From Betaproteobacteria bacterium (GTDB lineage: Bacteria > Pseudomonadota > Gammaproteobacteria > Burkholderiales > SG8-39): 6,826 nucleotides of DNA. The notes below the pieces were generated by a model. The model did no database searches. It worked only from the letters and a program-made list of their open reading frames with translations, and was not told the DNA's origin. This document shows, piece after piece, positions 1-6,029 of the stretch. Every line of letters begins with the position of its first letter. Position 1 is the stretch's first letter. Location: positions 1-6,826 of the forward strand of contig JAFAGU010000364.1 in assembly GCA_019237595.1 (NCBI GenBank), given 5' to 3'. A program made the position numbers and the translations under genes.

Positions 1-205
1 GGCGCTCAGCGTGAGGGGGCGGGACTACGAATGGCAGAAATCGACCGGGGCGCGGCTTTCGAACTTCAAGAACGAGCTGCGCGGGTGCGGGCCGTTCCTG
101 CACGACGACCCACGCGACCGGCCGGCCGCCGTCTTCGGGGGAAGAACGACGCTGCACCTCAATAAGGACAATCCAAGCTATCTCCTCCTACCGGTGATTC
201 CATGA
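1..205 (+). CDS. C-terminal end of an unrecognised protein (5' end outside window)
   Basis: The frame whose first full codon begins at position 2 is open to a TGA at 203-205, giving 67 residues that end in LLLPVIP. About four fifths of its codons end in G or C, like the genes downstream. Its stop overlaps the start of the next gene in an ATGA arrangement (202-205), the usual sign of translational coupling in an operon. These points make it more likely the tail of a real upstream gene than a short gene beginning at the GTG at position 11. The tail contains an acidic and proline-containing stretch (FLHDDPRDRPA) and a beta-like, hydrophobic end. I do not recognise the family and see no catalytic motif. 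Given the neighbours, an enzyme of the same catabolic route is plausible, but that is only context. Confidence 0.6.
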   Translation, partial: ALSVRGRDYEWQKSTGARLSNFKNELRGCGPFLHDDPRDRPAAVFGGRTTLHLNKDNPSYLLLPVIP

Positions 206-855
206 AGCTCTACGGATTCTGGCGCTCGCTCGCCACCTATCGCGTCAAGGTCGCGCTCGCCCTGAAGGGCATCCGGGTCGACGAAGTATCGATCGACCTC
301 CTTAAGGGCAAGCAGCACGAGCAGGACTACCTCAAGGTCAATCCGCAGGCGGTCGTCCCGGCGCTCGTGCTCGACGAAGGCGGCCCGCCGCTCTTCCAGT
401 CGATGGCCATCCTCGAATATCTGGAGGAGACGAAGCCGCAGCCGCCGCTCCTGCCGAAAGACCCGCGCGGCCGCGCGCGGGTGAGGGGGCTCGCGCTGAT
501 CGGCGTCGCCGACGGCCACCCGCTTGTCGTGCCACGGATTCGAAGTTTTCTCGAAAAAGAATTTCAACTGAGCGAAGAAAAGCGCAATCAGTGGCTCGCC
601 CATTGGACGCTCAAGTCGCTTGAGGCGATGGAAAGCCACCTGAAGAACGAGAAGGAAACCGGCCGCTACGCCCACGGCGACACCGTGACGCTCGCCGACA
701 TCTGCCTCGCCGGCCAGTGCGTCGCCGCGACCGCCTACTTCAAGGCCGACGTCGCCGGCGTCCCGACGGTAATGAGGATCTACAACGAGTGCATGAAGCT
801 CGACGCGTTCAAGGACGCGCATCCCATGCACCAGCCCGGCGCCCAGGCGCACTAG
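202..855 (+). CDS. maiA: Zeta-class glutathione S-transferase, maleylacetoacetate/maleylpyruvate isomerase family
   Basis: The 217-residue product has the usual length of this cytosolic family, which uses glutathione to isomerise cis (maleyl) ring-cleavage products to trans (fumaryl) forms. The N-terminal thioredoxin-like domain (about 1-80) shows the zeta start (MKLYGFWRS), the catalytic-serine region S9-L-A-T-Y-R-V, cis-Pro53 (VVPAL) and the glutathione-binding Q66-S67 pair. The helical C-terminal domain (about 90-217) has the TLAD N-capping box (163-166) and the family ending AFKDAHPMHQP. Two sites depart from common family members as I remember them: the SS(C/A) catalytic motif reads SLA, and the usual HPLNNLRV stretch reads HPLVVPRI (106-113). 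The true substrate may therefore differ from maleylacetoacetate. The ATG is coupled to the upstream stop (ATGA) and has no clear Shine-Dalgarno sequence; the next start is only 2 nt past its own stop. Family assignment is firm, exact substrate is not. Confidence 0.85.
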   Translation: MKLYGFWRSLATYRVKVALALKGIRVDEVSIDLLKGKQHEQDYLKVNPQAVVPALVLDEGGPPLFQSMAILEYLEETKPQPPLLPKDPRGRARVRGLALIGVADGHPLVVPRIRSFLEKEFQLSEEKRNQWLAHWTLKSLEAMESHLKNEKETGRYAHGDTVTLADICLAGQCVAATAYFKADVAGVPTVMRIYNECMKLDAFKDAHPMHQPGAQAH

Positions 856-857
856 CC

Positions 858-1589
858 ATGAACGTGGATATCGTCGATCGCAGCACGCTCATCAGGGGAC
901 TGTTCAAGGAATTGGTCCTGGAAAAGCGCAAAACCGCCGTCGTCACCATCGACATGCATCGAGGGCACCTCGACATGGACGTGGCGACGATGCCGACCAA
1001 GCCCGACGATGCCAAGAGAGTCATTGGCAATGCGCAGGCGGCATTGGAGTTTTGCCGGCAGAGAAAAATCCCGGTGATCCACGTCGTGCTCGTCAACCGG
1101 AAGATCCCGGGCCTGGGCAGCGAGGCGATGGTGCATCCCTTCTGGAAGGCGATGCACGCGGCGCAGGGCGAGCTCGACCGCCTGACGCCGGGCCGCAAGA
1201 GCACCGTGAAGGAGCACAACCTCGAGGGCTCCAAAGGGACCGAGATCATCCCGGAGCTTTACCGGCAAGGCGATTACGTCATCGACAACAAGAAGCGCCT
1301 CGACTGTTTCTACGGCACGGACCTGAAGACGCTGTTGGGTGTCTTGGGTATCGAGAATGTCGTGTTGATGGGCATCAACACCAATACCTGCGTGCTCAAC
1401 ACCGCCTTCACGGCGTTCAACTTCGACTATCGCGTCGTGGTGCTCTCGGACTGCGTCGCGAGCATGTACGGCGACGATCTCCACGTGCTCGGCCTGCAGA
1501 ACGTTGCGCGCTGCCTGGGCTGGGTGCTCACGAACGAGCAGTTCTTCGCAAAATTAGAGGAGGAGGCACAACATGCGCTTCACGCGTAG
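858..1589 (+). CDS. Isochorismatase-fold cysteine hydrolase
   Basis: The 243-residue product belongs to the cysteine hydrolase superfamily that includes nicotinamidase, N-carbamoylsarcosine amidase, biuret hydrolase, maleamate amidohydrolase and isochorismatase. Most of these cleave amide or related C-N bonds. The expected catalytic triad is visible: Asp32 in VVTIDMH, Lys145 in DNKKRLDCFYGTDL (matching the K-x-R...F-x-GT-x-L pattern) and the nucleophile Cys178 in MGINTNTCV. An N-terminal extension of about 26 residues precedes the first core strand. The ATG at 858 lies 2 nt after the maiA stop and lacks a strong ribosome site, so translation is probably coupled. An in-frame open stretch continues upstream to 717 inside maiA, but that part is a shadow. 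The last 17 nt overlap the binding-protein gene. Substrate is unknown; from its neighbours, an amide intermediate of an aromatic or heteroaromatic pathway is a reasonable guess. Confidence 0.85.
   Translation: MNVDIVDRSTLIRGLFKELVLEKRKTAVVTIDMHRGHLDMDVATMPTKPDDAKRVIGNAQAALEFCRQRKIPVIHVVLVNRKIPGLGSEAMVHPFWKAMHAAQGELDRLTPGRKSTVKEHNLEGSKGTEIIPELYRQGDYVIDNKKRLDCFYGTDLKTLLGVLGIENVVLMGINTNTCVLNTAFTAFNFDYRVVVLSDCVASMYGDDLHVLGLQNVARCLGWVLTNEQFFAKLEEEAQHALHA
1557..1566 (+). promoter_or_regulatory. Strong Shine-Dalgarno site for the binding-protein gene
   Basis: A purine run GAGGAGGAGG lies inside the end of the hydrolase gene, 6 nt before the ATG at 1573. It is by far the best ribosome site in the window and fixes the start of the binding protein inside the preceding gene. 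It fits the need for a binding protein in excess over its membrane partners, since neighbouring genes rely on weak or overlapping starts. Confidence 0.8.
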
Positions 1590-2811
1590 GAGGTTTGTCC
1601 AGGCCGTCGGCTTGTCTTTGACGGGACTTCCTTTTCACTCAAGCGCGCAAGCCAGCCCGATCCGGCTGGGATTGATGACTGTGAAAACCGGGCCGCTTGC
1701 GTCGGGCGGGATCGACATGGAGCGCGCGCTCAACCAGTACCTCAAGGAGCGGAACGGCACGATGGCCGGTCGAAAGATCGAGCTTTCGGTCGGCGACAGC
1801 GCCGGCGTGCCCGCGCAGGCCCGCACGAGGCTCCAGGACCTCGTCGAGCGCGAGAAGATCCAGATCATGATCGGGCCGCTCGCCACCGGCGAGGCGCTGG
1901 CGGTGGACGACTACATCCGTCAGCAGCAGCTCCTCACGCTTTCGGTCGCGGCGGCGGAGGACATGACGCAGCGAAACCCGAACCCGTGGTTCACGCGCGG
2001 CACGTCCACCTCGTCGCAGTGCGCTCATCCGCTTGCGGACTACTGCTACAAGACGCTCGGCATGCGCCGCATGGTGGTGATCGCCGACGACATCCCCTAC
2101 GGCCACGAGATGTGCGCGGGCTTCCAGCGCGTGTTCGAGGAGCTCGGCGGCAAGATCGTCCAGAAGACCTTCCCGCCGCTCACGGTGCCGGACTACGGCT
2201 CTTACCTCGCGCAGCTCAACACCAAGGCGGATGGCATCTTCCTCGGCTTCGCCGGCTCGAACGGCTTCCGGTACCTGCGCCAGTTCAACGAGTACGGGCT
2301 GCGCGGCAAGGTGACGCCGGTGGGCGGCATGACGGCGCTCGACGAGGCGGTGCTCCGCAACATGGGCGACGAAGCGCTCGGCATCGTCACCTCCTGCTGG
2401 TATTCCGCGGAGCTCGACAACCCGATCAACCGCAAGTTCGCCGCCGAGTTCCGCAAGGAGTGGAAGTACGACCCGGGCTTCTATGCCGCCGCGACGTACA
2501 CGGAAGCGGCGGTGCTCGAGGCGACGCTGAATGCGATCGGCGGCCGCATCGAGGACAAGCAGGCCTTCATGAAGGCCGTGCGCAGCATCAAGGTGGACAC
2601 GTGCCGCGGTCCGGTGCGCTTCGACTCCTACGGCAACGTGGTCGGGAATGTCTACATCCGCAAGGTGGAGCGGAAGGACGGCCGGCTCGTCAACAGCGTG
2701 ATCCACACCTACCCGGACGTGAGCCAGTTCTGGACCTACAAGCCCGAGGAGTTCCTCAAGAACCCGGTGTATTCGCGCGACTTCCCGCCGGCGAAGAACC
2801 TCGAGCAGTAG
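1573..2811 (+). CDS. Liv-type ABC transporter substrate-binding protein with Tat-like signal peptide
   Basis: The 412-residue product is a periplasmic ligand-binding protein of the LivK/Peripla_BP_6 type that feeds the permeases encoded next. The N-terminus T4-R-R-R-F-V-Q10 resembles the twin-arginine motif, followed by a short hydrophobic stretch (11-21) and a likely A25-Q-A27 cleavage site. The mature protein starts near IRLGLMTVKTGPLA, the first strand and ligand loop of this fold. Other family blocks are IQIMIGPLATGEA, VVIADDIPYGHE, a central repeat of the alpha/beta pattern (DGIFLGFAGSNGF), and CRGPVRFDSYGNVVGNVYI near the C-terminus. Five cysteines occur in the mature protein. Its end (VSQFWTYKPEEF) looks like that of binding proteins found beside aromatic-acid genes, from memory. 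The start is set by the GAGGAGGAGG site at 1557; the gene overlaps the hydrolase by 17 nt and is followed by livH after 13 nt. Ligand unknown; an aromatic or organic acid is more likely than leucine given the context. Confidence 0.9.
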   Translation: MRFTRRRFVQAVGLSLTGLPFHSSAQASPIRLGLMTVKTGPLASGGIDMERALNQYLKERNGTMAGRKIELSVGDSAGVPAQARTRLQDLVEREKIQIMIGPLATGEALAVDDYIRQQQLLTLSVAAAEDMTQRNPNPWFTRGTSTSSQCAHPLADYCYKTLGMRRMVVIADDIPYGHEMCAGFQRVFEELGGKIVQKTFPPLTVPDYGSYLAQLNTKADGIFLGFAGSNGFRYLRQFNEYGLRGKVTPVGGMTALDEAVLRNMGDEALGIVTSCWYSAELDNPINRKFAAEFRKEWKYDPGFYAAATYTEAAVLEATLNAIGGRIEDKQAFMKAVRSIKVDTCRGPVRFDSYGNVVGNVYIRKVERKDGRLVNSVIHTYPDVSQFWTYKPEEFLKNPVYSRDFPPAKNLEQ

Positions 2812-2824
2812 GCGCCGGCGCGCG

Positions 2825-3685
2825 ATGCAGTTCTGGGCGATCCAGACGCTGAACAGCCTCGCGCTGGGAGGGCTGCTCTTCCTCCTCAGCGCGGGGTTCT
2901 CGCTCATCTTCGGCCTCATGCGGATCGCCAACCTGACGCATGGCGCGCTCTTCATGGTCGGCGCCTACCTCGGCGCGACGCTCCTTCGCTGGGTGCCGAA
3001 CCTGTGGATCGTTGCCCTCCTGAGCGGCCTGATCGTCGCGGCCTTCGGGTTCCTGCTGGAGAAGTTCATCCTCGAGAAGCTGAAGGGCAACGTCTTCAGC
3101 CAGGTGCTCGTCACGCTCGGCTTCGCCTACATCATCGCCGACTTCTGCCTCGTTACCTGGGGCGGGGACCCGATCCCGATCCCCACGCCGCCGTCGCTGC
3201 AGCAGCCGCTGCGCGTCGCCGGGCTCGCGTTTCCCGCATTCCGGCTCGCGGTGGTCGGCATCGCCGTGCTTGCGGCGATCGTGCTCTACCTCTTCATCGA
3301 GCGCACGCGCATCGGCGCGATGATCCGCGCCGGCGTCGACGACATGGAGATGGCGCGCGCGGTCGGCATCCCGGTGCGGCGCCTCTTCAGCATCGTCTTC
3401 TGCCTCGGAGCAGGGCTCGCCGGTGCCGGCGGCGTGATCGGCGGCCCGATCATGTCGGCGTACCCGGGGCTCGATGCCGACATGCTGCCGCTCGCGCTCA
3501 TCGTCGTGATCCTGGGCGGCGTCGGAAGCCTCGTCGGCGCTTTCGTCGGCAGCTTCATCACGGCCTTCGTCTACACCTTCGGCGTGGCGCTCTTCCCGCA
3601 GCTCGCCTACGTGATCCTCTTCCTGCCGATGATCTTCGTCATCGCCTTCCGGCCGCGGGGACTGTTCGGAAAGTTCGCGGCGTGA
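2825..3685 (+). CDS. livH: Branched-chain-amino-acid-type ABC transporter permease, LivH family
   Basis: The 286-residue inner-membrane protein is one half of the transport channel, pairing with the LivM-type protein. It is almost wholly hydrophobic, with likely membrane segments near 9-31, 37-54, 60-80, 91-111, 138-157, 187-212, 219-242 and 246-275. Family signatures are the early block RIANLTHGALFMVGAYLG (33-50), the cytoplasmic coupling loop in GVDDMEMARAVGIPVRRLF, which contacts an ATPase, and the GGVGSLVGAFVGS block before the last segments. The C-terminus FRPRGLFGK is typical. The ATG is 13 nt after the binding-protein stop with no strong ribosome site. Its TGA overlaps the GTG start of the next gene by 4 nt. 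The family is clear; the liv symbol denotes family, not proof of leucine transport. Confidence 0.9.
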   Translation: MQFWAIQTLNSLALGGLLFLLSAGFSLIFGLMRIANLTHGALFMVGAYLGATLLRWVPNLWIVALLSGLIVAAFGFLLEKFILEKLKGNVFSQVLVTLGFAYIIADFCLVTWGGDPIPIPTPPSLQQPLRVAGLAFPAFRLAVVGIAVLAAIVLYLFIERTRIGAMIRAGVDDMEMARAVGIPVRRLFSIVFCLGAGLAGAGGVIGGPIMSAYPGLDADMLPLALIVVILGGVGSLVGAFVGSFITAFVYTFGVALFPQLAYVILFLPMIFVIAFRPRGLFGKFAA

Positions 3686-4617
3686 CGCGCAAGGCGGGGA
3701 TCGCGGTGCTGGTTGCGCTGCTCGCCGCGTTTCCTTTTGCGGCAGGCGAGTTCTACGTGAACCTCGCGAGCCAGGTCTTCATCTTTGCGATCTTCGCCGC
3801 AAGCATCAACCTGCTCCTCGGCTACGGCGGCCTGCCGTCGCTCGGCCACGCGTCCTACCTCGGCGTGGCGGCGTACGCCTCGGCGCTGCTCACGCTGAAG
3901 GCGGGGCTCGCGAACTGGGCGGCGGCGCCGCTCGCGCTTATCGGCACGACGCTCATGGCGTGCTTCTTCGGCCTCATCGCGCTGCGCGCGACGGGCCTCG
4001 GCTTCCTCATGCTCACGCTCGCGCTCTCGCAGGTACTCTGGGGGACGGCGTACCGCTGGATCGCGCTCACCGAAGGCGACAACGGCCTGCGCGGCATCAA
4101 CCGCCCGGCGCCCTTCGGCGTGAGCCTCGACGACGCCTCGCATTTCTACTACTTCGCGCTCGCGGTCACGCTTCTCGCTCTCTGGCTCATGGCGCGCTTC
4201 GTTGCCTCGCCCTTCGGCGCCGCCTTGCGGGGTACTCGGGACCAGCCGCGCCGCATGGCCGCGCTCGGGCACGACGTGTGGATGGTGCGCTGGCTGACCT
4301 TCGTCTATGCCGGCTTTTGGGGCGCCGTGTCCGGCCTCCTCTTCGTCTACTACCACAAGTACATCCACCCGATTTCGCTCTCGCTTGCGAACTCGGCGGA
4401 GGGTCTCCTCGCGGTGATCGCCGGCGGCTCGGGCACGCTTGCCGGGCCGGTGGTCGGCGCGGCGATCGTGATGATCCTCAAGAATTACGTCTCCGCCTAC
4501 GTCGAGCGCTGGAACATGCTGCTCGGCTTCGTGTTCGTCGCGATCGTCGTGTTCATGCCCGAAGGCGTCGTCCCGGGATTGAAGAGGCTATGGCAGCGCT
4601 CCAGATCACGCGCCTGA
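3682..4617 (+). CDS. livM: Branched-chain-amino-acid-type ABC transporter permease, LivM family
   Basis: Starting at GTG 3682, which overlaps the livH stop (GTGA), the product has 311 residues, a normal length for this permease. The start is chosen because it gives a short basic N-terminus (MTRKAG) followed at once by the first membrane segment (about 7-22), and because the same frame upstream is only a shadow of livH. Family blocks are LGYGGLPSLGHASYLGVAAY (about 48-67), the extracytoplasmic GDNGLRGINRP, the coupling-loop region RGTRDQPRRMAALGHDVWMVRW, and GGSGTLAGPVVGAAIV followed by a late membrane segment. The C-terminus FMPEGVVPGLKRLW is typical. It would form the heterodimeric channel with LivH and contact the two ATPases. 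The last 28 nt overlap the start of livG. Confidence is high for the family and good for the GTG start. Confidence 0.9.
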   Translation: MTRKAGIAVLVALLAAFPFAAGEFYVNLASQVFIFAIFAASINLLLGYGGLPSLGHASYLGVAAYASALLTLKAGLANWAAAPLALIGTTLMACFFGLIALRATGLGFLMLTLALSQVLWGTAYRWIALTEGDNGLRGINRPAPFGVSLDDASHFYYFALAVTLLALWLMARFVASPFGAALRGTRDQPRRMAALGHDVWMVRWLTFVYAGFWGAVSGLLFVYYHKYIHPISLSLANSAEGLLAVIAGGSGTLAGPVVGAAIVMILKNYVSAYVERWNMLLGFVFVAIVVFMPEGVVPGLKRLWQRSRSRA

Positions 4618-5327
4618 AGAAAGCCTTCGGCGGCCTGCCTGCCATCAGCGACGTATCGCTCGAAGTGGAGGAGGGCGAGCGGCGGCTCATCATCGGGCCG
4701 AACGGCGCCGGCAAGACCACGCTCTTCAACCTCGTCACCGGCGACCTCCGTCCGGACGCGGGCCAGATCCGCTTCAACGGGCGCAGCATCGAGAAGCTTC
4801 GCCCGGACCAGCGCGCGCACCTCGGCCTCGCCCGCACCTACCAGATCATCACGCTTTTCCCGAAAGACACGGTCGCGGGGAACGTCGTGCTCTCCCTCCT
4901 CGGGTTGTCGCGCGAGCGCTGGAATACCTTCGACTCTCTCGAGAAGCAAACGCGTTTCGCCGAGCGGGTCCACGCGGTCCTCGAACGGGTCGACCTCGCG
5001 GCTTTCGCGCAACGCCCGGTCTCCGCGCTCGCCTACGGCGAGAAACGCCGGCTCGAGATCGCGATGGCGCTCGCCCAGTCGCCTCGCTTGCTGCTCCTGG
5101 ACGAGCCGCTCGCCGGGCTTTCGCGCGAGGAACGCGGCGGCGTCCGCAAGCTCATTGCCGCGATCCCGCGCGAGGTGACGGTGGTCATGATCGAGCACGA
5201 CATGGACACGGCGCTCGACCTCGCCGACCGCATCAGCGTCCTGCACTACGGCAAGGTCCTCGCCGAGGGCACGCGCGCCCAGGTCGTCGCCGACCCGAAG
5301 ACGCGCGAGGTCTACCTTGGCTACTGA
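4590..5327 (+). CDS. livG: ABC transporter ATP-binding protein, LivG family
   Basis: The 245-residue cytoplasmic ATPase powers the importer together with LivF. It shows the A-loop region KAFGG (11-15), Walker A GPNGAGKT (36-43), Q-loop Gln85 in ARTYQ, a LivG-type insert (about 88-125), signature region LAYGE (147-151) followed by KRRLEIAMALA, Walker B LLLLDE (167-172) and the H-loop His203 in MIEHDMD. The C-terminal ending TREVYLGY fits the short LivG tail. The signature is unusual in that the second position is Ala148 rather than the expected Ser (LSYG/LSGG). The ATG lies 28 nt inside livM, and the next gene begins 11 nt before its stop, so translation of all three is probably coupled. The upstream part of the same open frame (from 3960) is a shadow of livM. 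Confidence 0.92.
   Translation: MAALQITRLKKAFGGLPAISDVSLEVEEGERRLIIGPNGAGKTTLFNLVTGDLRPDAGQIRFNGRSIEKLRPDQRAHLGLARTYQIITLFPKDTVAGNVVLSLLGLSRERWNTFDSLEKQTRFAERVHAVLERVDLAAFAQRPVSALAYGEKRRLEIAMALAQSPRLLLLDEPLAGLSREERGGVRKLIAAIPREVTVVMIEHDMDTALDLADRISVLHYGKVLAEGTRAQVVADPKTREVYLGY
5305..5310 (+). promoter_or_regulatory. Ribosome-binding site supporting the TTG start of livF
   Basis: GCGAGG sits inside the end of livG, with its GAGG 6 nt before the TTG at 5317. No ATG or GTG lies close by in the correct frame ahead of the conserved first strand, so this site decides the start. Confidence 0.55.
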
Positions 5328-6027
5328 GCTCGCGCTTTCGGTAGAAGGAATCGACGCGCTCTATGGCGAGAGCCATGTGCTGCACGCGGTGAGCCTGTCG
5401 CTCCGGCCGGGGACGGTCCTCGCGCTTCTGGGCAGGAACGGTGCCGGCAAGACGACGTGCATGAGCACGATCATCGGCTTCCTTCGCCCGCGCGCCGGCA
5501 CGATCCGCGTCTTCGGCGAGAAGATCTCGGGCCTCCTGCCCGAGGCGATCGCGCGCCGCGGCGTGGGGCTCGTGCCGCAAGGCCGGCGCGTCTTCCCGAC
5601 GCTCACCGTCGAGGAGAACCTCAAGGTCGCCGCGCGGCCGGCGCCTGGGGGGTGGACCCTCGAGAAGGTGTACGCGCTCTTTTCGCGCCTGCAGGAAAGG
5701 CGCGCGCAGCACGCCGGCTCTCTCTCCGGCGGCGAGCAGCAGATGCTCGCGATCGCGCGCGCCCTGATGGGCAACCCGCGCGTCCTGCTGCTCGACGAGC
5801 CCTCCGAAGGACTCGCGCCGATCATCGTCGCCGAAGTCGCGCGCACGATCGCGCGCCTGAAGGCCGAAGGGCAGTCCATCGTGCTGGTCGAGCAGAACGT
5901 GAAGCTCGCGCTCAAGCTCGCCGACGACGCCGTCATCCTCAACACCGGGCGCATCGCCTTCGCCGGAGAGGCGGAAGCGCTGCGCCGCGACGAAACCCTC
6001 ATTACCCAACAACTCGGAGTTCACTAG
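5317..6027 (+). CDS. livF: ABC transporter ATP-binding protein, LivF family
   Basis: The 236-residue second ATPase of the importer has the normal LivF length. It shows the early DALYGESHVLHAVSL strand pair, Walker A GRNGAGKT (39-46), Q-loop Gln88 in GLVPQGRRVFPTLTV (a LivF hallmark), signature LSGGE (136-140), Walker B VLLLDE (156-161) followed by PSEGLAP, and Gln193 in LVEQN where most ABC ATPases have the H-loop histidine. That Gln is, from memory, usual for LivF and so not damage. The start codon is TTG at 5317, 11 nt before the end of livG, supported by a GAGG site 6 nt upstream and by the short distance to the first conserved strand. The stop TAG lies 2 nt before the next gene. Confidence 0.92.
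   Translation: MATELALSVEGIDALYGESHVLHAVSLSLRPGTVLALLGRNGAGKTTCMSTIIGFLRPRAGTIRVFGEKISGLLPEAIARRGVGLVPQGRRVFPTLTVEENLKVAARPAPGGWTLEKVYALFSRLQERRAQHAGSLSGGEQQMLAIARALMGNPRVLLLDEPSEGLAPIIVAEVARTIARLKAEGQSIVLVEQNVKLALKLADDAVILNTGRIAFAGEAEALRRDETLITQQLGVH
6016..6019 (+). promoter_or_regulatory. Possible weak ribosome-binding site for the amidohydrolase ATG
   Basis: GGAG inside the end of livF lies 10 nt before the ATG at 6030. Spacing is on the long side. It supports the upstream start of the amidohydrolase but does not exclude a later one. Confidence 0.35.
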
Positions 6028-6029
6028 CC

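Noticed and set aside
545..560. TTTTC-TC-GAAAA inverted repeat in an A/T-rich patch
   Set aside because: It lies inside maiA codons, the loop is only 2 nt and there is no T-run after a GC stem, so it is not a terminator.
717..857. In-frame upstream extension of the cysteine hydrolase into maiA
   Set aside because: The added residues are Arg-rich shadow sequence; ATG 858 lies just after the maiA stop and leads directly into the conserved domain.
530..1100. Lower G+C stretch across the end of maiA and start of the hydrolase
   Set aside because: The change is mild, tracks Lys/Glu/Phe codons, and no repeat or mobile-element border accompanies it, so transfer is not supported.
2812..2824. GC-rich 13-nt gap between the binding protein and livH as a possible attenuating hairpin
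   Set aside because: The GCGCCGGCGCGC sequence is self-complementary, but it is very short, has no T-tract and lies between co-translated genes; a regulatory role cannot be supported.
1639..2955. Long open frame (438 codons) on the minus strand opposite the binding-protein gene
   Set aside because: It is an antisense shadow of a GC-rich gene: its composition is dominated by Arg, His, Glu, Ala and Leu, it shows no family motif, and the plus strand encodes a clear binding protein.
3004..3681. In-frame upstream extension of livM to an ATG inside livH
   Set aside because: The translation of this part is Arg/Pro-rich and not membrane-like, whereas livH in the other frame is clearly real; GTG 3682 gives a normal LivM N-terminus.
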